A stretch of DNA of 37,121 nucleotides from CAZBWP01 sp964630265 (GTDB lineage: Bacteria; Pseudomonadota; Alphaproteobacteria; Rhodospirillales; Defluviicoccaceae): assembly GCA_964630265.1 (NCBI GenBank), contig CAZVRW010000026.1:1-37121 (forward strand), given 5' to 3'. Both the position numbers and the translations under genes were made by a program. The notes beneath the pieces were generated by a model that made no database searches, had not been told where the DNA came from, and saw only the letters and a program-made list of their open reading frames with translations. Positions 23,714 to 31,694 of the stretch are shown one piece after another (within the stretch, counting starts at the first letter, position 1; every line of letters begins with the position of its first letter).

Positions 23714-24319
23714 ATGAGCGACACGCAGCGGCCTTCGCGGGCCGAGGCCGAAGCTGCGGTACGGACGTTGCTGCGCTGGGCAGGCGACGATCCGGAGCGC
23801 GAGGGATTGCTTGGGACGCCGCGGCGCGTCGTCGATGCCTACCGCGAGTTCTTCAGCGGCTACGGGGCCGACCCGGAGGACATCCTCCGCCGCACCTTCG
23901 AGGAGGTCGACGGCTACGACGAGATGGTGTTCCTGCGCGACGTCCGCTTCGAATCCCATTGTGAGCATCACATGGCGCCGATCATCGGACGGGCGCATGT
24001 CGGCTACCTGCCGGACCATCGCGTCGTTGGCATCTCCAAGCTGGCTCGAGTCGTTGATCTCTACGCCAAGCGTCTGCAGATCCAGGAAAAGATGACGGCG
24101 CAGATCGCCAACGCCATCGACGCGGTGCTGGAGCCGAAGGGCGTGGCCGTGGTCATCGAGGCCGCACACCAGTGCATGACGACGCGCGGCGTGCACAAGC
24201 CGGGGGTGACGATGGTGACGTCGCGGATGCTCGGAGCGTTTCGCGAAAGCGCGGTGACCCGGCGCGAGTTTCTCGCAGTGATCGGCCGGCCGGCGGCGGG
24301 CGAGACCGCGTTCGTCTGA
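23714..24319 (+). CDS. folE: GTP cyclohydrolase I
   Basis: Converts GTP to 7,8-dihydroneopterin triphosphate, the first step of folate and queuosine precursor synthesis. The 201-residue type IA enzyme shows all zinc ligands: SHCEHHMAP (Cys83, His86) and HQCMTTRGV (Cys154). GTP-binding segments include GRAHVGYLP and GISKLARVV. GGAGG lies about 11 bases before the ATG. Its stop codon lies 17 bp before the run of N and falls inside the 22-bp segment repeated beyond the gap, but the coding sequence itself is complete. Confidence 0.98.
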   Translation: MSDTQRPSRAEAEAAVRTLLRWAGDDPEREGLLGTPRRVVDAYREFFSGYGADPEDILRRTFEEVDGYDEMVFLRDVRFESHCEHHMAPIIGRAHVGYLPDHRVVGISKLARVVDLYAKRLQIQEKMTAQIANAIDAVLEPKGVAVVIEAAHQCMTTRGVHKPGVTMVTSRMLGAFRESAVTRREFLAVIGRPAAGETAFV

Positions 24320-24336
24320 TGCAGGGGGCGATCTTC
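24315..24336 (+). repeat. 22-bp contig-end repeat, left copy
   Basis: The 22 bases immediately before the N run are identical to the 22 bases immediately after it (24437-24458). The copy includes the folE stop codon. This looks like an unmerged overlap of two assembly contigs rather than a biological repeat. Confidence 0.9.
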
Positions 24337-24436
24337 NNNNNNNNNNNNNNNNNNNNNNNNNNNNNNNNNNNNNNNNNNNNNNNNNNNNNNNNNNNNNNNN
24401 NNNNNNNNNNNNNNNNNNNNNNNNNNNNNNNNNNNN
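24337..24436. other. Assembly gap of exactly 100 N
   Basis: The round length of 100 marks a scaffold gap of unknown true size. Because the flanks carry the same 22 bases, the real distance is probably zero or negative, giving folE and trkH a spacing of about 100 bp once the overlap is collapsed. Confidence 0.98.
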
Positions 24437-24458
24437 TCTGATGCAGGGGGCGATCTTC
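24437..24458 (+). repeat. 22-bp contig-end repeat, right copy
   Basis: Identical to 24315-24336 on the other side of the gap. It begins right after the last N, as expected for a contig end. Confidence 0.9.
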
Positions 24459-24541
24459 GGCCTGTCCGGTACCGGGAGATTGGGCGGTGGCGTTGCAGGG
24501 CACGGCGCCGGCCAGAGCCATCGCCGCAGGACAGCCCAGGC

Positions 24542-25990
24542 ATGATTGATTTTCGCCCGATCTTCCTGGTCATCGGCCTGCTGCTCATCGCCCTCGGCGT
24601 GATGATGCTGGTGCCGGCGGCGGTCGATGCGATCCTCGGCAGCGCGGACTGGATGGTGTTCGCCGTCTCATCCGGTCTCACCCTGTTCGTCGGCGTGACC
24701 ACGGCGATGTCTTGCCGGGTGGGTCGGTTTCGCATGTCGGTGCGTCAGGGCTTCGTGATGGCGAGCCTGATCTGGGTGGTGATCACGCTGTTCGCGTCGC
24801 TGCCGTTCGTCTTCTCGGACCTCAACATGAGCTTCACCGACGCCTTCTTCGAAGCGATGTCGGGCATCACCACCACCGGCTCGACCGTCATTATCGGCCT
24901 GGATTCGGCGCCGCCGGGACTGTTGTTGTGGCGGGGGCTGCTGCAGTGGCTGGGCGGCCTCGGCATCGTCGTCATGGCGGTGGCGGTGCTGCCGGTCTTG
25001 GGTGTCGGCGGCATGCAGATGTTCCGCGTCGAAGCCTTCGAGACCGGCGAGAAGATGCTGCCGCGGGCGACGCGCATCGCCGCTTGGCTGACCATCGTCT
25101 ACGTCGGCCTTACGGCGCTCTGGATGATCATGCTGTGGTCTGCCGGCATGACCGGCCTGGAGGCTGCGGTCCACGCCATGGCGACGCTGTCGACCGGCGG
25201 CTTCTCCACCTCCGACGGCTCGGTTGGCCACTTCGACAGCGTCGCCATCGACATCATCATCACTGCGGGCATGCTCGTCGGCAGTCTGCCATTCGTGCTC
25301 TACGTCCGCGCCCTGCAGGGCCAGCCGGGACCGCTGCTGACCGATTCTCAGGTTCGCTGGTTTCTCATCCTGACCGCCGTCGCCACTCTCGTGGTGGCCT
25401 ACTTCCTGGCGGCGCAGCAGGCCTATCCCCTGGGATCGGCGCTCCGGTACGCCGCTTTCAACGTCATCTCGGTGTTCACGGGCACGGGTTTCGCCACCGC
25501 CGATTTCTGGCTGTGGGGCGCATTCGCCGGACCGATTTTTTTCCTGGTCATGTTCATCGGCGGGTGCACTGGGTCGACGACTTGCGGAATTAAGGTTTTC
25601 CGCTTTCAGGTCTTGTCGGCCGCCGCCGACACACAGTTCAAACACCTATTGCGTCCGCACGGCGTCTTCATTCCGTATTATAATGGCCGGCCGATTAGTG
25701 ACGAAATTATTGGTTCTGTCTTAAGTTTTTTCTTCGTATTTATCATATGTTTTGCGATCGTGGCCGTCGGGCTCGGCATGTTCGGGTTGGATTTCATCAC
25801 CGCCGTCTCCAGCGCCGCCACGGCCATCTGCAACGTCGGACCGGCCCTCGGTCCAATCGCCGGCCCCGCCGGCAACTTCCAATCGTTTCCGGACGGAGCG
25901 AAGTGGCTGATGAGTGCAGCGATGCTGCTCGGCCGACTCGAATTGTTCACCGTGCTGATGCTGTTCTCCCCCGCGCTCTGGCGGGCGTGA
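24542..25990 (+). CDS. trkH: Trk-type potassium uptake membrane subunit TrkH
   Basis: The K+-translocating inner-membrane subunit that works with the cytoplasmic NAD-binding protein TrkA, not encoded here. The 482-residue protein has four M1-P-M2 repeats with one selectivity-filter loop each: TTTGST (110-115), LSTGGFST (216-223), FTGTGFAT (312-319) and ICNVGPAL (429-436). The Gly of each filter is kept. A FIGGCTGSTTCGIKVFR segment (about 338-354) is the conserved intramembrane loop that gates the pore. Codons around 380-403 are strikingly AT-rich compared with the rest of the gene, though the frame is intact. An AGGA lies upstream of the ATG. Confidence 0.97.
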   Translation: MIDFRPIFLVIGLLLIALGVMMLVPAAVDAILGSADWMVFAVSSGLTLFVGVTTAMSCRVGRFRMSVRQGFVMASLIWVVITLFASLPFVFSDLNMSFTDAFFEAMSGITTTGSTVIIGLDSAPPGLLLWRGLLQWLGGLGIVVMAVAVLPVLGVGGMQMFRVEAFETGEKMLPRATRIAAWLTIVYVGLTALWMIMLWSAGMTGLEAAVHAMATLSTGGFSTSDGSVGHFDSVAIDIIITAGMLVGSLPFVLYVRALQGQPGPLLTDSQVRWFLILTAVATLVVAYFLAAQQAYPLGSALRYAAFNVISVFTGTGFATADFWLWGAFAGPIFFLVMFIGGCTGSTTCGIKVFRFQVLSAAADTQFKHLLRPHGVFIPYYNGRPISDEIIGSVLSFFFVFIICFAIVAVGLGMFGLDFITAVSSAATAICNVGPALGPIAGPAGNFQSFPDGAKWLMSAAMLLGRLELFTVLMLFSPALWRA

Positions 25991-26398
25991 GCCGGGTCCA
26001 CGATTCAACGGCAGCGTCTGCCGGTAAGACGGCACACGCTCGAAGGATGCCGGGCGTTTCCCCATGCCCCAAAAAAGCGAAATGGAACTTCTCGAAATCT
26101 CCGACGACCAGTTTGCGGCCCGACTGAGCCCTCTGGTCGATATCGACACAACCAACAAGCAATGACGGCAGTGGATTCTGATCCCTGTTATTGTGCATTG
26201 TGTTGCGAGACTGTTTTTTGAGAATGAAAATCAAACACACCGACCGCAAAAGTCCCTGATTTCTTGAAAAATCGATTGCGATTCGCGCGCCGATCTTGCT
26301 TAATGTGACAAAAGTAAGATGCCAAATGGTGCGGCGGGGGCCCGCGCCGATCTGGGATCAGATGTACTCAATAAGTGAATCTAGAGGGAAGGAATCGC
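25991..26398. other. 408-bp intergenic region, probable control region of the hydrogenase operon
   Basis: This is the longest stretch without a supported gene. Near trkH it holds a hairpin (CGGCAG 26009-26014, CTGCCG 26018-26023) without a T-run. From about 26166 to 26335 it is unusually AT-rich for this genome. Near the hydrogenase it has an inverted repeat, ATCTG-GGAT-CAGAT (26350-26363), and a 10-bp direct repeat GCGCCGATCT (26287-26296 and 26344-26353). I saw no convincing FNR, NifA-type or sigma-54 site on either strand. A 33-codon open frame at 26064-26165 has no ribosome binding site and is not called. Confidence 0.6.
26276..26304 (+). promoter_or_regulatory. Possible promoter of the hyb operon
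   Basis: TTGCGA (26276-26281) and CTTAAT (26299-26304) are spaced by 17 bp, each 4 of 6 to consensus, inside the AT-rich segment. It would leave a leader of about 90 nt that includes the inverted repeat at 26350-26363. The match is only moderate. Confidence 0.3.
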
Positions 26399-27616
26399 AT
26401 GTCGTCCGCGAGCCAAGAGTCTGCCCACATCCCTCCAATCGAGAATGAGCGACAGGTTGGCGCCGTCGGTGACCTCGACGGCTACCATGGCGCCCTCGGC
26501 GGCCTGAATCGCCGCGATTTTCTGAAGTATTGTACCGGCGTTGCCGCCTTCCTCGGGCTGTCCCCGGCGCTTGGCATGCGCATCGCCGAGGCCGCCACGT
26601 CGCCGGCGCGGCCACCGGTGATCTGGATTTCGGCGCAGGAATGCACCGGCTGCACCGAGTCGCTGCTCCGGGCCTATCACCCGACCATCGAGCACCTGAT
26701 CCTGGACATGATCTCCCTCGACTACCACGAGGCGTTGTGCGCCGGCGCTGGCCATCAGGCCGAGGAGTTCAAGGACCAGTCGGTCAAGCGGAACTGGGGC
26801 AAGTTCATTCTTGTCGTCGACGGCTCCATCCCGACGAAGGACGGGGGCATTCACTGCAAGATTGCCGGCAAGACGGTGGTGTCGATCGTCAAGGAAATCG
26901 CCGACGGCGCCGCCGCGATCGTCGGTATCGGCAGTTGCGCATCCTGGGGCGGTATCCCCTCCAGCGACCCCAACCCGACGGACGCGCGAGCCCTGCATGA
27001 GGTTCTGCCCGGCAAGACCATCGTCAACATCCCCGGCTGCCCGCCCAGCCCGTATAATTTCCTGTCCACCGTCCTCTACCTCCTGACTTTCGGCAAGCCG
27101 CCGGTCCTCGATCAAAAAAACCGGCCGATGTTCGCCTACGGTCGGCTGATTCATGAAAACTGCGAGCGACGCGCCCATTTCGATGCCGGTCGGTTCGCGC
27201 TCGAATTCGGCGACGCCGGCCATCGCCAGGGCTTCTGCCTCTACAAACTCGGCTGCAAGGGACCCGAGACCTGGGCCAACTGCCCGACCCTCGGCTTCAA
27301 CGACGTCGGCGAGGTGTCCTGGCCGGTCGGCACCGGCGCGCCGTGCTTCGGCTGCAGCGAGCAGGGCGTCGGCTTCCACAAGCCGGTGCATGCGCTGGCC
27401 AACGTGGAAACGGTGACGCCGCCAACGGCATTCCCGCGGGTCAACGAGCTCAAGGGTGTCGGCATCTCGGCCGGGGCGGCGGCGCTGACCGCCGGGGTCG
27501 TCGGCGCGGCGGTCGGAGCCGGGGGGGTGCTCGCCACGCGCCTCGGCAAGAGCCCCCCGAAACAAGCCGAGTTCGAGCCCACCCACTACACCGAGAAGTC
27601 CGACGACGAGGCTTGA
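26399..27616 (+). CDS. hybO: [NiFe]-hydrogenase small subunit, Hyd-2 type
   Basis: Electron-transfer subunit of a periplasm-facing membrane hydrogenase. A Tat signal has NRRDFLK (37-43). The three Fe-S clusters can be assigned: proximal Cys82, Cys85, Cys180 and Cys214; distal His252, Cys255, Cys280 and Cys286; medial Cys295, Cys316 and Cys319. The positions that hold the two extra cysteines of O2-tolerant enzymes are Gly (CTGC, GSCASWGG), so the standard, O2-sensitive 4Cys proximal cluster is expected. A C-terminal helix (about 354-380) anchors it in the membrane, followed by a charged tail. The ATG at 26399 has AAGGAA about 5 bases upstream and was preferred to the GTG at 26375. First gene of hybOABCD. 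Confidence 0.97.
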   Translation: MSSASQESAHIPPIENERQVGAVGDLDGYHGALGGLNRRDFLKYCTGVAAFLGLSPALGMRIAEAATSPARPPVIWISAQECTGCTESLLRAYHPTIEHLILDMISLDYHEALCAGAGHQAEEFKDQSVKRNWGKFILVVDGSIPTKDGGIHCKIAGKTVVSIVKEIADGAAAIVGIGSCASWGGIPSSDPNPTDARALHEVLPGKTIVNIPGCPPSPYNFLSTVLYLLTFGKPPVLDQKNRPMFAYGRLIHENCERRAHFDAGRFALEFGDAGHRQGFCLYKLGCKGPETWANCPTLGFNDVGEVSWPVGTGAPCFGCSEQGVGFHKPVHALANVETVTPPTAFPRVNELKGVGISAGAAALTAGVVGAAVGAGGVLATRLGKSPPKQAEFEPTHYTEKSDDEA

Positions 27617-27627
27617 GGAGAGCGTCA

Positions 27628-28704
27628 ATGTCGATTAACCGTCGCCAATTTCTCGGCGGGATGGCGGCTGGCAGCGCGGCCGTTGCCGCGGTGGCCACGT
27701 CCCCGGAAGCGCAAGCTGAGCCGTTCATGCGCGATGCCAAGGCGCGGCCGGACGAAGCCCTCGGCCTGCTATACGATTCGACCCTCTGCGTCGGCTGCAA
27801 GGCCTGCGTCGCCGGTTGCAAGGCCGCCAACGGCATGCAGCCGGAGGTCCCCGCGGTTCACGTCGGCTGGAACGACGGGACGTGGGATACCGCCAAAGAT
27901 CTCTCGGGGAGCACCCTCAATATCATCAAAGTCTACATGCACGGCACGGTCGAACGGAAGGACCGCGCGGAAGACGGCTTTGCCTTCATCAAGCGGCAGT
28001 GCCTGCACTGCGTCGATCCGTCCTGCATGTCCGCCTGCCCGGTCTCGGCCATGATCAAGGATCCGGTGACCGGCATCGTCAGTCACGACGTGGACCGCTG
28101 CATCGGCTGCCGCTATTGCGTCTATGCCTGCCCGTTCGGCGTCCCGAAATTTGAGTACGATAACGCCTTCGGCAAGATCCAGAAATGTCAGCTCTGCAAT
28201 CATCTGCTGCCGGAGGGCAAACTCCCCGGGTGCGTCGAGACATGTCCCACCGGAGCGACGTTGTTCGGCCGCTACGCCGACCTGAAGCGCGAAGCGGAGC
28301 GGCGCCTTACCCTGAAGCCGGGCGACACCTATGAGTATCCGCGCGGCGACATCAGTGGCCGGATCGAGGACCGCTACCCCGCGCACGAGAAGGTGGTGGA
28401 AGCGAAGTACTTGCCGGAAGTGTACGGTGAACGAGTGCTCGGCGGCACCCAGGCCCTGTACCTGTCGGCAGTGCCCTTCGACAAGCTGGGACTGCCCTAC
28501 AAGGAGGACAGCTTCGGCCGTCCGATCCCGGACTACGCCTACGCACGGCTGACCGAAGGCGTCCAGCACTTCCTCTATACCGGAATGATCGCGCCGGCGG
28601 TGGTTTTGACCGGACTGATCCTGCTCGCCCGGCGCAACTTCGATCAGCATCATCACGAGGCCGAAGAAGACGGCGAGGACGAGCAGAGTGAGGGCGGCAA
28701 ATGA
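27628..28704 (+). CDS. hybA: Hydrogenase 2 ferredoxin-like subunit HybA
   Basis: A 358-residue exported iron-sulfur protein that relays electrons between the catalytic dimer and HybB. The Tat signal is NRRQFLGG (4-11). Sixteen Cys form four 4Fe-4S sites: 54/57/60/64, 125/128/133/137, 158/161/164/168 and 187/190/202/206. A C-terminal membrane helix (about 316-335) is followed by a His/Glu/Asp-rich cytoplasmic tail. The ATG has GAGGAG seven bases upstream that overlaps the hybO stop, so translation is closely linked. Its 3' end overlaps hybB by 4 bp. Confidence 0.97.
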   Translation: MSINRRQFLGGMAAGSAAVAAVATSPEAQAEPFMRDAKARPDEALGLLYDSTLCVGCKACVAGCKAANGMQPEVPAVHVGWNDGTWDTAKDLSGSTLNIIKVYMHGTVERKDRAEDGFAFIKRQCLHCVDPSCMSACPVSAMIKDPVTGIVSHDVDRCIGCRYCVYACPFGVPKFEYDNAFGKIQKCQLCNHLLPEGKLPGCVETCPTGATLFGRYADLKREAERRLTLKPGDTYEYPRGDISGRIEDRYPAHEKVVEAKYLPEVYGERVLGGTQALYLSAVPFDKLGLPYKEDSFGRPIPDYAYARLTEGVQHFLYTGMIAPAVVLTGLILLARRNFDQHHHEAEEDGEDEQSEGGK

Positions 28705-29870
28705 GCACGCATGAGCATTCCCCGATCGGCGGCCGGCTGGTCACGGGGCCGTTCCTGTTCCTGTTCGTCATCCTCCTCGTGGCGGCCTTCGTTCTGACCC
28801 AGCGCTTCATCTTCGGACTCGGCGCGGTCACCAATCTCAACGATGGTTATCCCTGGGGGATCTGGATCTCCATCGACCTGATCATTGGCACGGCGCTGGG
28901 CTGTGGCGGCTTCGTCATGGCGCTCTTGGTCTACATTCTCAACAAGGGGGAATATCATCCGCTGGCCCGCGCCGGTCTCATGACGGCGCTGTTCGGCTAC
29001 ACCCTCGGTGCCGTCGCGGTGATGATCGACCTGGGCCGTTGGTGGCAGGGCTACAACATCCTGCTCCCCTGGCTGATGAACCCGAACTCCGTTTTGCTTG
29101 AGACGGCACTGTGCATCTTCGCCTACATCATCGTGCTTTCGTTCGAGTTCGCCCCAACGGTCTTTGAGCGCTTCGGCATGAAGGACGCGCGCCGGCGCCT
29201 GCATCGGGTGCTGTTCGTATTCGTCGGCATCGGCGTGCTACTGCCGATGATGCATCAGTCGTCCATGGGCACCGTCGTCGTCATTCTCGGCTACCAACTC
29301 TCGCCGCTCTGGCAGTCGCAGCTGCTGACCCTTTATTTCCTTCTCACCGCCTTCACCATGGGCTTCGCCATCGTCGCGTTCGAATCCTTGGTCTCGTCCA
29401 TCGCCTTCAAACGGCCGTTCGAGACCGCTCTGCTGCCAAGGGTCGCGCACATCATGGTGTGGATCACGCTGGTCTTCCTGGTCTTGCGGATTCTGGACGT
29501 CATCCGGCTGGGCGCGCTGGGGCTGGCCTTTCGCGGCGATACAATGGCCGTCTTCTGGTGGATCGAGATGGCGCTGGGCTTCCTGGCGGTGGCCTGCCTG
29601 CTGCCCGCAAGTCTTCGCATCCAGCCACGCTATCTGTTCATCGGGGCGAGCGCGTTGCTCGCCCATGGTTTCCTCTATCGGCTGAATTGTTACCTCATCG
29701 GCTATGACCCAGGAAACGGCTATCAGTACTATCCGTCGATGAGCGAGATCTTTGTCACCCTCGGCATCTTTGCGATGCACATTTTCCTTTACCTGATCTT
29801 CGTCAAGAATTTGCCGGTTCTCCACACCGTGCACGAAGCCGAGCCCAAATCCGCCACTGCGTCGGCGTAA
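28701..29870 (+). CDS. hybB: Hydrogenase 2 integral membrane subunit HybB (NrfD-like)
   Basis: A 389-residue polytopic protein with about ten membrane helices, of the NrfD/PsrC/HybB family. It exchanges electrons with the quinone pool and, in Hyd-2 of E. coli, helps couple the enzyme to proton movement. The NDGYPWGIWISIDLIIGTAL loop near the second helix is the family hallmark. The start (ATGA overlap with hybA) is unambiguous. No b-type cytochrome subunit is encoded, as expected for a HybA/HybB enzyme. Confidence 0.96.
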   Translation: MSTHEHSPIGGRLVTGPFLFLFVILLVAAFVLTQRFIFGLGAVTNLNDGYPWGIWISIDLIIGTALGCGGFVMALLVYILNKGEYHPLARAGLMTALFGYTLGAVAVMIDLGRWWQGYNILLPWLMNPNSVLLETALCIFAYIIVLSFEFAPTVFERFGMKDARRRLHRVLFVFVGIGVLLPMMHQSSMGTVVVILGYQLSPLWQSQLLTLYFLLTAFTMGFAIVAFESLVSSIAFKRPFETALLPRVAHIMVWITLVFLVLRILDVIRLGALGLAFRGDTMAVFWWIEMALGFLAVACLLPASLRIQPRYLFIGASALLAHGFLYRLNCYLIGYDPGNGYQYYPSMSEIFVTLGIFAMHIFLYLIFVKNLPVLHTVHEAEPKSATASA

Positions 29871-29894
29871 TGTAAGTTTCCGGGAGACTCATCC

Positions 29895-31595
29895 ATGCGT
29901 ATCACCGTCGATCCCGTCACCCGCATCGAGGGGCACCTTCGCATCGACTGCGAAATCGAGAACGGTGCGATCGCCAACGCATGGTCCTCGGGCCAAATGT
30001 GGCGAGGCATCGAGTTGATCCTGAAGGGCCGGGATCCCCGAGACGCCTGGATTTACACCCAGCGGATCTGCGGCGTCTGCACCACCGTGCACGCCATCGT
30101 CTCGGTGCGTGCCATCGAGAATGCCCTCGCCATGGAGGTGCCGCTCAACGCCCAGTACATCCGCAATATGATCATTGCGGCGCACGGCATTCACGATCAC
30201 ATCGTGCACTTCTATCAGCTTTCGGCCCTGGACTGGGTGGATATCGTCTCGGCACTCAGCGCCGATCCGAAGGCGGCGGCGAGGCTTGCGCAGAGCCTCT
30301 CGCCGGCGTGGCCACGCAATAGCGAGCAGGAATTCGTCGCCGTCCAGAACAAGTTGAAGGCCTTCGTCGATTCGGGGCAGCTCGGCGTGTTCGGCAGCGG
30401 TTACTGGGGCCACCCGGCCATGAAACTGCCGCCCGAGGTCAACCTGCTTGCCGTTGTCCACTATTTCCAGGCGCTGGACTATCAGCGACGGGTCAATGCC
30501 ATCGTCGGCGTCCTCGGATCGAAGACGCCGCACATTCAGAACCTCGCCGTCGGCGGTGTCAGTAACCCGATCAATCCCGACAGCCCGTCGACGTTGTCGC
30601 TCGAGCGGCTGCACAAGGTCCGCCGCGTCATCGACGAGATGCAAGGGTTCGTCAACGACGTCTACTTGGTGGATGTGGCAGCCATTGGCGCGCTCTATGC
30701 CGATTGGACAAACTATGGCGCCGGGGTGATGAACTATCTTTCCGTCCCGGACATGCCGCTGGATACCAAGGGCACCCAGTTCGCCATGCCGGGCGGTTAT
30801 ATCGCCGGCGGCAACATCGCCGGCTTCAAGCCGATTACCGGCTTTCAGGACGCCTTCTGGAAGGATGGCGTCAAAGAGGGCACCAAGCACGCTTGGTACG
30901 AAACTGGATCCGGCCCGCTGCACCCGTGGCAGGGCGAGACCAAGCCCGAATACGTGGAGTGGGCCGATGACGGCAAATATTCCTGGGTGAAAGCGCCCAC
31001 GTTCTACGACGACCGTGCGCAGGTTGGGCCTCTCGCCAATGTCCTCGCCATGGTCGCTGCCGGCCACGAACCGACGAAGCGGCATCTCGACCGTCTGCTG
31101 GCCATCGCCGGCACCGTCGCGGGCGCCCAGATCCCGCTGGCCGCCGTGCATTCGACGATCGGTCGCCACGCCGCCCGCGCCGTGCGCTGCGCCGTCCTCT
31201 GGGAGGTGCTGGACGAGCAGTGGAACCTGCTCATGGCCAACATCGCCAAGGGAGACATGGAAACCTTCAACCGGCCGCGATTTCCGAGAGGCGAGGTGCA
31301 GGGCGTCGGCATCCATGAGGCGCCACGCGGCGTCCTGTCGCACTGGGCCGTCCTGGAGAACGGCAAGATCAAGAACTACCAAGCGGTGGTGCCTAGCACC
31401 TGGAACGCCGGACCGCGCGACGACAACGGCGTCATGGGGCCCTATGAGGCATCGCTCGTTGGCAATCCGGTCGCCGACGAACGCCTGCCGCTGGAGGTGA
31501 TCCGCACCGTCCACTCCTTCGACCCTTGCCTCGCCTGCGCCATCCACATGGTGGATCCGGACGGCGGCGAAATCATCCGGGTGAAGGCGCTCTGA
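29895..31595 (+). CDS. hybC: [NiFe]-hydrogenase large subunit, Hyd-2 type
   Basis: The 566-residue catalytic subunit. The four Ni-Fe ligands are present: RICGVC (Cys59, Cys62) and DPCLACAIH (Cys545, Cys548). It starts RITVDPVTRIEGHLRID, the L0/L1 motif. After His551 there is a 15-residue tail, MVDPDGGEIIRVKAL, which family knowledge says is removed after nickel insertion; it closely resembles the HybC tail. GGGAG lies eight bases before the ATG. Its Tat export is expected to depend on the small subunit signal, since it has none of its own. Confidence 0.98.
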   Translation: MRITVDPVTRIEGHLRIDCEIENGAIANAWSSGQMWRGIELILKGRDPRDAWIYTQRICGVCTTVHAIVSVRAIENALAMEVPLNAQYIRNMIIAAHGIHDHIVHFYQLSALDWVDIVSALSADPKAAARLAQSLSPAWPRNSEQEFVAVQNKLKAFVDSGQLGVFGSGYWGHPAMKLPPEVNLLAVVHYFQALDYQRRVNAIVGVLGSKTPHIQNLAVGGVSNPINPDSPSTLSLERLHKVRRVIDEMQGFVNDVYLVDVAAIGALYADWTNYGAGVMNYLSVPDMPLDTKGTQFAMPGGYIAGGNIAGFKPITGFQDAFWKDGVKEGTKHAWYETGSGPLHPWQGETKPEYVEWADDGKYSWVKAPTFYDDRAQVGPLANVLAMVAAGHEPTKRHLDRLLAIAGTVAGAQIPLAAVHSTIGRHAARAVRCAVLWEVLDEQWNLLMANIAKGDMETFNRPRFPRGEVQGVGIHEAPRGVLSHWAVLENGKIKNYQAVVPSTWNAGPRDDNGVMGPYEASLVGNPVADERLPLEVIRTVHSFDPCLACAIHMVDPDGGEIIRVKAL

Positions 31596-31620
31596 CTCGA
31601 GGGGAACGCCGGGGGGGCGA

Positions 31621-31649
31621 CGGGCGGCGCAGCGCGCGGGCGCCGCCCG
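31621..31649 (+). terminator. GC-rich hairpin between hybC and hybD
   Basis: CGGGCGGCG (31621-31629) and CGCCGCCCG (31641-31649) form a perfect 9-bp stem with an 11-nt loop. It lacks a T-run. It may reduce read-through or protect the structural-gene transcript so that hybD is expressed less than hybC; that is inference. Confidence 0.4.
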
Positions 31650-31694
31650 GCCTGCCTGCGAGCACAGCGTTCGACACCACGGGCCATCGCCATC

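Noticed and set aside
22838..24196. A minus-strand open frame of about 450 codons opposite the small membrane protein, apaG and folE
   Set aside because: It runs antisense to several recognised genes with good starts and has no family features.
26064..26165. 33-codon frame (MPQKSEMELLEISDDQFAAR...) upstream of the hydrogenase
   Set aside because: No ribosome binding site, no domain, and the region looks regulatory; kept only as a possibility to test by conservation.
26166..26398. sigma-54 (-24/-12) and FNR boxes before hybO
   Set aside because: I looked on both strands; the nearest matches deviate at the invariant GG/GC or TTGAT/ATCAA positions, so none is called.
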